A stretch of 64,000 nt of DNA, from the NCBI GenBank assembly GCA_015501075.1, contig JADNYJ010000078.1, forward strand, positions 62,001-126,000, written 5' to 3'. Below, piece after piece: positions 35,182-44,399 of this stretch (position 1 is the first letter of the stretch; every line of letters starts with the position of its first letter). A program made the translations under genes and the position numbers. The DNA is from Gymnopilus junonius (lineage: Eukaryota > Basidiomycota > Agaricomycetes > Agaricales > Galerinaceae). The notes below the pieces were generated by a model. That model was not told the DNA's origin. It ran no database searches and saw nothing but the letters and a program-made list of their open reading frames with translations.

Positions 35182-35636
35182 TGTTATGACTTTGATGATA
35201 GATCCTAATCTGATAAGATAAGGACTAGCGTAGTGGTCATAGAGTTCATTCGATGAAGTCTGCTAAGGTATTGTCTTCGACAGAAGAATGCCTTAGTAGT
35301 TCAAGTTCGCTCTGATTGTTACAAGAGAGTATGATTCTCAAGAACAAGCTAAGGTACATGGTAGACTAGCTATGGCTTATATATGTATTTGTGGTTGATA
35401 TTAATGTAAGCGAAACAATAACGAAACAGGGGGATCGGAAAGGGGTGATCATCATCGGGGCAGTACAAGGGATGATGATCAAAAGGAAAGATCATCTGCA
35501 TACATGTAAGAAAGTAAATGATCATCTTGCGAGCAAAGATGATCATGAAGAAACTATAAATAACAAATTGTTCGATAAATGATAAAGAAAAGAAATGGGG
35601 TGCATGATAAGATAAGGGAATTGAGGAGTCGTAACA
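35182..35636 (-). repeat. 5' LTR of the Gypsy element, with promoter
   Basis: 455 bp. On the minus strand a TATATAAG box lies at about 35383-35376, and the predicted transcript start near 35350 carries AGCTTGTTCTT, complementary to the site next to the LTR. The ends are TGTTACGAC and GTCATAACA. Confidence 0.92.
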
Positions 35637-35641
35637 GATTG

Positions 35642-36290
35642 TACCTTCTTGATTTGCAACAGAGCAGCAAAGGTGAACCCATTTGTCATCTCTGTACCAA
35701 GGTGCATGGTTGGTGGTGTGCCAAGCCTGAATTCTGGAAAGCCATGTTTTAATAGTTTTACCAGCATTCTTACCAGAATAGGCAGAAATGAATGCTGAGA
35801 GGAGTGTGTATGAAGCTGGCATGCATTCGCATTCAGGAATATTCCCACAAAACTGAGTAAATCAGAGAATTCCAGCTGCATAGGTCGAGGCAGTGTCTTC
35901 TTTTAATGCTGATCTGACTTTCAAGCAAGTTGTGCAGGTGAGTTGGCAGGGAAGAATTTTATGAATGTCATAGAGGTGGTTGTCTCCATATGGTGTACAC
36001 CAAAAATAGAGGCATTCTTTGGCTGGCACAAGAGGGTGTCGGTGATTTGGTACAATTTCATGTCCTATTTGAGGTTGGTGGCCTTTCTGCTTTGAAAACA
36101 GGAGATCATTTGGGACATGCTCATAAAGGGATTGGTGTAAAGGATGTTCATCATTCAAAGCTTTATCAGCTTTTGAGAAAGAAGGAAAAGCAGTAAGAGG
36201 CTCATGTGTAGAGGATGTATTGGGACAGTAGAAATCAGATATGGCAGTACAATCAGTTCTGACAGCCAAAGAATCAAAAGAAAATAACAG
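35642..36290 (-). pseudogene. Tyrosine recombinase of the DIRS-like element, N-terminal part
   Basis: Contains the core-binding region: DTASTYAAGILRFTQFCGNIPECE, MPASYTLLSAFISAYSGKN, KTIKTWLSRIQAWHTTNHAPW and YRDDKWVHL. It breaks off at the GATTG duplication and continues at 28273 beyond the Gypsy element. Upstream the frame runs from the RNase H part through a low-complexity linker. In such recombinases this half clamps the DNA. Inactive through the insertion and several stops. Confidence 0.7.
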
Positions 36291-36297
36291 GTTAAGA

Positions 36298-38275
36298 CTA
36301 GACATGATATAAGACATTTAGAAGATCAGAAGGAAGTTCAAACATCTTATTAAGACATTTGTCATCCAGACCAAGCAGACCCCGAGAAATTGGGTCTGCA
36401 GGGTTATTTTCAGATTCAATGAACAATAGGTCAGGAGTAATGAATAAAGGATAGAGAATCTCATATGTGCAATGGATGGCAAGGTTAATGGTGTGATTAG
36501 CACTTCTACCTTTGGATAAAGCACCTATAGTACCTTGATTGTTGGAATAGATGCATAAATGAACATTAGAGAAGTTAAACTGTTGAAGAAAATAGACAAG
36601 AATTTTGATGGCAACAGTTTCGAGCCAGCAAATATCTTGTCCAGGGGATTTCCAGTTGTCTGCTAATTTGAAGGCAGCCCAATGATTGTCAATGACTATG
36701 CCAATCCCCCAAGATGTGGAAGCATCCATGAAAATGCTGAGGTCCTTGACAGGACCACAAGGGAGGAGAGTTCGTGACATGTCTTCCTGCATTAGAGCAT
36801 TATACCACCAACAGAGGTCAGAAATCACAGAAGCAGGGGGGAAATGTCATACAAAATCATCTCCTTTGAAGGAAGCTGCAAAATTTGAGAGTGAGGGAAG
36901 GCAAGAATGACCCTCAAGGTAGATGAAGGTGACATGGCATAGAGAGCCATGAATATGCTTGATGTCAATTAATTGACATCTGTGACCACCAAAATGGTCA
37001 AGAAAAACCCAAACATGTTCAAGAAATTTTAAACATTTGGTAGGGGGTAGAGCCACTGAACAACATGGAACATCCCATCGAAAGCCAATGAAATCAGAGA
37101 CAAATTCAAAGTGGGCATTGCCTTTGTCAGGGTGCCAAGGAATGCCCAAAGGCTGAATATGGGCAAGGCACTCCTCTCTGTCATACATATAATGAAACCC
37201 GTTTTGTTGGTATGGACTGTTTTTGACAGGGAAGCAGAAGATGTTGAGATCATCTTCATATTTGCAGATTGGGGCAACATCTTCCTTGACCCAGATGTTG
37301 ACAGTGGCATTACCCACCATGCCTGCATTGCTGCTAGTGCTTCCAAGACCAAAAGGATTGCAATGTTCAATCCAAAATTCACCTGGCCAACCCTGGATGA
37401 CCAACCAAGGCTTGTGGTCAGGTACAATAGGGTAAGTATGATGAAATTTTGTGATATCAAAGCTACAAGCTTGTGTACCAGGGGGTGTCATTGCAATCTG
37501 AAGAGAAAGAGATGAGATATAGATGAATAGCAAATAGTGAATGGTGGTGAATAGGGAATAGTGAATAGAGAATAGCATGAAAAGTGAATAGCAGATGGAG
37601 AATAGCAAATGGTGAATAGCAAATAGCAAATAGAAAGAATAGAGAATAGAGAATAGAGGAATAGAGAATAGAGGAATAGAGAGAGGAAAGAATGGCATGT
37701 CACATACAATATCAGCCATGCGAGAAGCAGTGTCAAAGCATGTAGGAAAGGACTCCTTGCCAACATGAGAGTTGACTGAAGGAGCAGAATGGGAGTTCTT
37801 TGATAAGTGTCAACAGATCTGAATCTTATCCAGAACCCCAGGAGCTTGTGGTTGTATGGCAATGAGCAAAGGCAATGAGAAGAAAGGGCCATGAAGAATA
37901 CCCTCAACTTCAGATTGAGAAAAGGGACCAGACATTTGATCATCCTTAGCTTCATCCTGGAGGTACTCCTGAATTTTGTCCATGTATTCATGGCAAGAAA
38001 CATGGTTGGGAATGATCATTGTGCATGTCAATGGTGGCATATGTCTGATTGGAAAGCCATTTGAGAGATTAGGACAAAGTAAAGGATAAAGGGGCAGAAG
38101 ATTGTGTTTATTCAAGAAAAAATTGAAAGCATGCATATCATATGGAGTAGTAATTCTTTGGAAAAGGGATGGGAAAGAATGGAGATTAGGCTCGAAAGGA
38201 TGACGTACAATAGATTCAGAGAAATTCATGTATGAGAGAGATTTTTGTGAGTTGATGAAAACAGAAAGAAAGTCA
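36298..38275 (-). pseudogene. Reverse transcriptase and RNase H of the DIRS-like element
   Basis: Thumbprint motifs: SRMADI then (after a 210-nt intron) MTPPGTQACSFDITKFH, DHKPWLVIQG, GEFWIEHCNPFG, the active site KYEDDLNIF, FIGFRWDV, and the LSNFAASFKGD hinge to RNase H. RNase H shows IFMDASTSWGIG, ICWLETVAI and IYSNNQGTIGA, where the last catalytic Asp appears as Asn (SNNQG for SDNQG). It ends at NPADPISRG. A stop before HFPP again replaces a likely Arg codon. The reverse transcriptase copies the element RNA. Inactive copy, CpG-depleted. Confidence 0.8.
37498..37707 (-). other. Intron with expanded imperfect repeats in the DIRS-like pol gene
   Basis: Donor GTATGTGAC at 37707, acceptor CTCTTCAG ending at 37498. 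The join gives MADI-IAMTPPGTQACS, the continuous form expected of the family. The interior is a pyrimidine-rich string of TATTC and CTATTC variants over about 160 bp. It is longer than the other introns here (47-107 nt). Confidence 0.6.
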
Positions 38276-39582
38276 TCAGAGGTCATTTGGTTTTGGCTGG
38301 CATGTCCAGGAGAAGGTGTGGTGAAGGCCTCCACAGAATGAACAGATGTGGGCATGTTGCTTTCCATGATCACAAGAGGCAGTGTTCCTGATGTTCCAGT
38401 GGATACAGATTTCTTTGCTGTTGGGAGAATGCAAGGATTTATTGACATATTTGGCAAAGACTGGCTTACCATCTGGGAACTTGGGAGGGGACACATTGTC
38501 AGCATGTGATAGGAGTGTGTGTCTGCACTCTCTGCAGAGAATGCAGCATGCAGAGGGAGAGGACTTGCTGCTGCTGGATGGAAAGGGTGTTGTAGGAGGC
38601 AAGTCTCATCCAAATTTAGCCAGTCCAGCAATCATAGATTGCATCTGTGATTTGAGGTCAAAAGAGTTTTTAATGATGTCATACCTATGTGCATAGAAGG
38701 AAGCATCACATGTGGTAGGCTGAGCATAGAATTCTTGACAGAGTTCAAGCTCCATAGATTTCCAGGCATCATAATAAACAACCTTGTCCTTTTGGTGATT
38801 GAACAAGTTGAAATGCTGCTTCCACAAAAAGGACCAGGATCTGCCTTCAACAACATCGCAAGTGCACTGGAAATGGAAGCAATTGTAAGTGGCTTCCATC
38901 CATTGGGCATGCAACATTTCAAGCTCTGTGAGATCCAATCTAGCGAGTAACTTCTTGCTATCAATGATACTGAATCCCTTTTTCTCTCCAGGTTTGGGAT
39001 TCACTTTAAAGATTGGAACATTAGCACCATTGACAGAGAGATAAATGAGACTTGAGTTAAGAAAGAGGGGAAGCAGGACCATACGCAATCTTCTGTTTCA
39101 TAGAGAAGTTGAGTATACTGAATCTCAAGAGGGGTGTCAATGGTCTGTGGCTTTAAAAGGGCTCCATCCATACAGCAGCATTTAGCAACATGTTGATCAG
39201 CAATAGAGTTGACCTCATGTTTGTTCTCCACAGAATCTGCAAGATCACAATCAGTGAGGAAGTTGGCGAGGTATGTTAGCATGACATCTTTGAATAGAGA
39301 GGTGAAAGAAGGGTGCTTGAGATGCTCTAGGTCTTCATCATCAATAGTAAACATAGAGGCAGTTTCTGAACTGGCCTCAGGATGAGACACTGGATCAGCC
39401 TCATGTTGAAGAGTCCTCATGTTGCACTCATCATTCTGTTCCTCAATTTCCTTGCACTTCTTCAGTTTAAACTTCAAAGACAAAGATTTAAAGGCCCAGA
39501 TGACAGCAGCGCTGGTATGGGTATGAGGCTGGCGAGGTGGAACTTCCAAATCCAAGGTTCATCCATTGTTAGAGTCCTCCAT
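38276..39582 (-). pseudogene. Gag-like ORF of the DIRS-like element
   Basis: Starts at the ATG at 39582 (MEDSNNG then TGA, then LDLEVPPRQPHTHTSAAVI). The middle (39088-38606) includes TELEMLHAQWMEATYNCFHF and YAHRYDIIKNSFDLKSQMQ. The C-terminal part (38602-38276) has a Cys/His cluster: ICIHWN, CDHGKQHAHICSFCGGLHHTF, C, typical of the nucleic-acid-binding tail of these gag proteins. Reading frames change at least twice and stops occur, some at likely CGA codons. It probably packaged the RNA. Confidence 0.65.
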
Positions 39583-39640
39583 CAGCCCAGCACCTAGGGT
39601 GTCCAAAGAAGACATTGAAAGCTCAAAGAATGAGATAAAA

Positions 39641-39677
39641 TTGCCAAAATACTATGGACATGGCAGATGTGAGAAGC
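39641..39677 (+). repeat. Direct repeat, right copy, flanking the DIRS-like element
   Basis: Copy of 27129-27165 in the same orientation, 59 bp upstream of the gag start. Differences are mainly CA/TG pairs. Confidence 0.55.
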
Positions 39678-40126
39678 TTCTTGCTGAGAAAAGACTGTTC
39701 CCACATGTGAGTTGGCATGGGTCACAGCACACATCATGGCCTGAGGACAGTCGCATCACAGAACCGTTGTCCTCCTGAACAGGCAGGCATGATGGGGCTT
39801 GTGTCACTCACTTTGCCCCTGTTGTTTTCTGTTGCCTTTGCCTCCTGCCCTGGTGCCATTCCTTTTTTGTCTCATCTCCATCAACTCAACCCACTAATTT
39901 ATTGATTTCCCCACTTTGCAGGTCTGTCAGTCTGTTTGATGGCCCTTGGCCCACTGATGGGCTCGTTTGTGTGCTGGCAAGCCTCAGCACAGTCTGCAAC
40001 AACTCTCTCAACATGATGAGCCCCCAGCAGCTGGCTGTTTTCATCCTTGCTCATGTGTTCTATCTATTGGCAACATCCTTCCTTATCTCGGCCCCATTCT
40101 TCTGGATTCCATATTATATCTATGCT
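39678..40126. other. Spacer, CpG-poor; nothing recognised
   Basis: A plus-strand open frame begins near 39902, but the credible start of the next gene is the ATG at 40127. Confidence 0.35.
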
Positions 40127-41727
40127 ATGATGGATGTCGATGAGCTGGAAAATACTGGGATGGATGTGGACTGTCCCAATCTGGAGAAAGGAGTGCCTTG
40201 TGAACAGGGCTTGAACCAACTCCCATTCCTGAAGCTGAATGCAGATGGGACCATTGAGACTCAGTATCTGGATATGTAAGTACTTGATTTTGCTTTCCTG
40301 TACTGATGAGTATCTGATATCCCATATAGTGGTGTAAACATGGCAAATCTGACAATGCAGCTTGAAGATTTCAGCAGAAAGGAAGACCTGTGGGATCAGT
40401 GTGTAGTCTTCCATTCTCACCACATGTGGAATTACTGACAGCCTCCTTTAGCCTGAGATCTGGTGCCTGCTGTGCTCACTTGGGATGCTGACCTGGGACT
40501 GAGCAAACCAAGCCAGCTGTGCTGAAGAGATCGGTGAAGTGACATGAGATCATGTTTGGGGATGACCCTGCTGCTGCAAGGACTCTGCTTGCAGCCTTGC
40601 AACAGGCAAATGTGGGCTGGAATGACAAACAGCATGAAGCCAACTTGCAATGGGTATGTATCCCTCCATGATCAGGTTATAGCATGCTACTTATTCCCCT
40701 CACACAGGCTGATCATATCACCACTCAGTATCCATATTACCTGGAGGAAAAGTGTCTCGAACTCGCAGCTAATGATGCAAAAAGCATTCCTTTGATGGTA
40801 TATCTAATTTTTGATGTTATCTTGGCTCTCTTCTGCTTTGCAGTACAGGTAGCCCAAGATGTAAAACAAAGCATTGAGAATACCAATATACAGCTCATGC
40901 AAATCCTTCAACACATCACAGCTTCCCCATCTCATCCTGCCTTCCCTTTTACTCAACAGTCCAAAGTTGTGGCTGCTAGCCCTTCATGCGGCAGTGTGTA
41001 TCAACCTGCTTTGGTACCCATGCCCTTCCTAGTTCCGCCACCATCTCTACAGCCACAGGACCAAAGTGGCATGCTCGTGACTCAGTCTTTGACTCTTGGT
41101 GATGGTCAATAGCTCATTTTTGCAGCTGATGATATCCCTGCTCCACCAGCAGTGTCATTTGCTCATGACATAGCCACTCTGAACAGTATGTGGGATGACA
41201 TGAGTGAGCATTGGGCCAATGACTCAAAGCTGCACATTAAAGGCATTGCTGTTGCAATTGCATATTGGAAGGACATCTACACCTTGAAGGCGAACATCAA
41301 CTGGAAGCCAAGGCAATGGAAGGGAATCAAGGGAAACTGGTTTAATTGGAAGGTAAGATCATTATCTCAATTTTGCAACAGCAGCTGATTGAACTTTGGT
41401 TATTAACAGGTCATCATTCAGTGGTATCATGAAGGCACACCTGACCAGTTTTGGGCTGCCTTTTCAGAAAACAGTCAGCATCTGGGCTACAAGGCAATTC
41501 TTGAGCAGCTTTCTCTTGAAAGGAAGAAGAAGAACCACCAGCTTGCTGAGAGGATCAAGGCCAAATATGGTGACCAGTTTTCTCAGGTTTTCTCATACAA
41601 GAAGAATGGTAAGATTCATGTGAAGAGTAGGGATTGTGATATTTTAAAACAGTATTACAAGGAGAAGGGAATTGTAGTCGAGGATGAGGCTGAGGAAATG
41701 GATGAAAGGGAGATTGGGGATGAATAA
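40127..41727 (+). pseudogene. Spliced gene of unknown function, decayed
   Basis: Opens MMDVDELENTGMDVDCPNLE, with a GTAAGT intron at 40276-40329 joining GTIETQYLD to IGVNMANLTMQLEDF. A later piece reads AAARTLLAALQQANVGWNDK. The last exons have a clear intron at 41353-41409 joining WKGIKGNWFNWK to VIIQWYHEGTPDQFWAAF, and a basic tail (FSQVFSYKKNGKIHVKSRDC) ending in an acidic stretch and TAA at 41725-41727. The middle (40440-40540) carries several TGA codons, so this copy is broken. From memory similar Trp-rich proteins recur many times in mushroom genomes, suggesting an element gene, but I cannot name the family. It diverges away from the DIRS-like element and converges with the recombinase to its right. 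Confidence 0.45.
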
Positions 41728-41854
41728 CCATGTGTCATGTTGCAGTGCCTTTCACCATAGCTTTCTCATAATGTACAGGTCTTTTCAATTCATAATAATC
41801 TGTCTATAACATTCTTGACATATTGAACTATAATCTGTCTATCCCTATCCCTAT

Positions 41855-43018
41855 CTATGCACAGTGACAGGACCTCCCGCACTGAAAGCACTTGAGAGCA
41901 GGCTTTCGTGCAGGATTAAAATAGTCCTCTCACTTGTCTGTTGGATCATCATTCCATGAAATCAAATAATGAACAATGGTGAGATTGGAGAACTCAGTAC
42001 TCCAACCCCCCCATCACATAGCCATCGGAGTGACCAATGTTGAATGGATGACAGATATTGGCATCCACTACATCTGAAAGAATGAGTCCCATATAGGATA
42101 GGATCCACTCCAATGTCAAGGAGGTTGTTCCAAAAGAGTTCAAGGAATTGTTCAGAAGTCTGATTTAATGTTTCTCAGCAAATTGAAGGATGAGAATATA
42201 AAAAGGATGGTTTACCATAGGCTTGTTGTCTGCATCAGGCCTGTCTCCAGAGGCTATCTTTCAGAAGAGATACCCAGAGGTGATCTTGCTTGCCTTCATC
42301 CACTCCCCCAGTGCACAAACAGGGCAGAGATGGGCTTCATCCCAAGGAAGGGGATATATATGAAATGGCTTGATTTCTGTCTGGTAAAAATGTGCATAGT
42401 TTACTTGAGTAAGATGCAACACAAAAATAGAGTAGAAGACAATTACTCACTGCCATCGCGATGAGTCTTCTGAAATTCCAAGAATAGTGTTATGCTATCA
42501 TCATCTTCAAGGACAACATTTTTGTGCTGAATTTTCAGAACCTCATCAGAACAAAGGAGACAGAGAAATGCAATGGTGTAAAGAGCTTGTCGAGTCATTC
42601 CTCCTCCCCAGTCATCAATGTCGGCTGTTTGCAACTGTGAAGAAGGTTCATACTCCTTGATTTTTGAATTCTGTGGCTTGTTGTTTTCATCATATAGCTT
42701 TTTCAATGTTTCCTGGTCAGTTTCAATTTTAATTCAATAGTGAGTCAATTGCATGGACTTACAGATGTGATTGCATAAGCAGATGTTGGCATTTTGCCAC
42801 TATGAACCTTTATATTTGGAGATGAGCTCTATCAGCTCATATCGGACAGTGTGATATTCCATACTTGCCTTGCACATTCATAAACTCATCATATATGAGG
42901 AAACCTGTTCTGAAATTGATGGATTTCCAGTCATTTTGCCACTGACTTTGCTCTTCTGCCAGGGGCATGAACCAAGGCCAAGGGTATGACCAAACAGATA
43001 AAGTGACGGCAAAAAGTA
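41855..43018 (-). pseudogene. Crypton-like tyrosine recombinase
   Basis: On the minus strand: WPWFMPLAEEQSQWQNDW (42980 region), LYDENNKPQNSKIKEYEPSS, QTADIDDWGGGMTRQALYTI, AFLCLLCSDEVLKIQ, then in other frames TSEQFLELFWNNLLDIGVD, YGTHSFRCSGCQYLSS, GGWSTEFSNLTIVHYLIS and a C-terminal Cys motif (CFQCGRSCHCA) ending at TAG 41857-41855. This matches, from memory, the recombinase family common in mushroom genomes and usually classed as Crypton-like. HxxR is kept. The first catalytic Arg (LLRFDEVL-type) is Cys (LLCSDEVL), and HSFRRGG is HSFRCSG. Frame changes and a stop show inactivity. Upstream it is cut by a TA-flanked insertion at 43019. Confidence 0.65.
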
Positions 43019-43651
43019 TTGCGGGTACCTGTTGCACAATACCGGTATGGTAAAACATCTGGAGTAAAAATATATTTAAGAACTACATCAATATAGATCA
43101 GTTCCACAAATTGAAAGAACTAAAATATTCAGATACTGCGTAGGTACAGGGGAAATAGTGCAAAAAATATTACCTGCCATCAACTGAATTTTATGGAATA
43201 TGGCTGAAAATGGGTCAGTGGATAGATATTTCCTACTCTAATAACATTCAAGTGAGATCAAAGGCAGGGCTTTTGTCATTCAAGAGATATTCAGCGATGA
43301 AGATGGCTAAAATAGGCAGTTTTGCCTTATTATGGCCATATTTAGGGCAAAGTTGTTACATTGTGAGCCAAAAATCTTCTTATCCTATGAATGGTTTTTT
43401 ATCATTTAAAGTATTCTATGATCAGGCAAAGGAGTAATATCTTGGGTGATTTTCTTAACTATATTACTGGCTTTCTTAGTAGTCCTGAAATTTGCAACTT
43501 TCTGGTATCCTCTCTCAGAATGTCAATTTATTCTGCGGGAGTTCAAACATTTGTGGGTGTCGTAAGAAGAGGTATCTGTGAACACAAGGCCCTATATCAA
43601 TAAAATCTAATAACTTATTCCTGTCATTTTTAAGAAATCCCCAACCCGCAA
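43019..43651. mobile_element. Short TIR element (MITE) with TA duplication, 633 bp
   Basis: Ends TTGCGGGTA and, reversed, TTGCGGGTT, flanked by TA at 43017-43018 and 43652-43653. The inverted repeat is only about 8-9 bp, so the call is tentative. It contains several CpG in a CpG-poor surrounding, and the recombinase-like reading stops exactly at its left end. No coding domain. Confidence 0.45.
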
Positions 43652-43653
43652 TA

Positions 43654-44399
43654 TTATTTGCTGGCACTTTAAGTCATAGAAGTGCACATCTTCTGACCAT
43701 GGACATATGAATCCCGAATTTGGATTTGAGGTTTGAGTGAGCCATCTAGGTTGATCTCATCACATCTAAGCACCAGGTTATCTATTACTTGCAGGAGATA
43801 AATGAAGGCCTTACTGGTTCATGATCCAAGCAGTTATAAAGAATGGCACATCCTCAGGTGGATTTGGGCATACAAAGTCTTCATGTTTTTATATCAATGA
43901 GTTACTGATCAAAAAATTGACACATTGGTTGACAAGGCTTCGAAAATTGAATATTTGAACAAATGATTATCAATTCTTATTGAAAAGACTCACTGCTGAT
44001 ATTTGGAATCTGTTTTCTCTGATACACCCTTAGATGCACCACTGATTGTCTTCCACCATAGGAAGACTGTCGGATTCTCAGAAGGTGTGGCATCCTTGAG
44101 AGATAGGTCAGGAGTAGTTTCTTTTTCCCCCTCCAAGTCATTTTTGATGTCCTCTTCATGTGGCAGGTCTTTGCGAAGGACAGTAGAAAGGCCAGTGTAT
44201 GCTGGAAGGTCCTGAATGAAGGTCATTGTCAAGAGGATGGTGAAAAAAAAGGAGTGGAGTGTCATCTTTTAAATCTCCAAATCCTAGACATGAACATACT
44301 GCAACACAATTTAGACACCTGAATATGAAGCAAACATGTCAGAATCATAAGTAGCAATTAAAGTGAAGAGGTGATGTGTCCAGAATTATTACCACTATC
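43654..44399. other. CpG-poor spacer with an unrecognised acidic ORF
   Basis: Minus-strand 44265-43990 reads a hydrophobic start followed by PHEEDIKNDLEGEKETTPDL. No domain. It could be the N-terminal part of the recombinase element or unrelated. Confidence 0.25.

Larger units (their letters stand above)
28279..35636 (-). mobile_element. Ty3/Gypsy chromodomain LTR retrotransposon
   Basis: Two LTRs (28279-28730, 35182-35636) begin TGTTAYGAC and end GTCRTAACA, flanked by the perfect 5-bp duplication GATTG (28274-28278 and 35637-35641). Order on the minus strand: LTR, primer site, gag with zinc knuckle, protease, reverse transcriptase, RNase H, integrase, chromodomain, an extra ORF, polypurine tract, LTR. 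It is inserted in the recombinase gene of the DIRS-like element. It retains much CpG, so it is younger than its surroundings, but gag and pol carry stops and frame breaks. Confidence 0.95.
27129..39677 (-). mobile_element. DIRS-like (tyrosine recombinase) retrotransposon, split by a Gypsy element
   Basis: Reading on the minus strand: gag-like ORF (39582-38276), reverse transcriptase and RNase H (about 38275-36298), then a tyrosine recombinase (36290-35642 continued at 28273-27540). The recombinase is interrupted by a 7.36-kb Ty3/Gypsy element with a GATTG duplication. Without it the element is about 5.2 kb, normal for DIRS-like elements. A 37-bp direct repeat occurs at both sides (27129-27165, 39641-39677). 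All open frames carry stops, and CpG is depleted. Confidence 0.8.
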
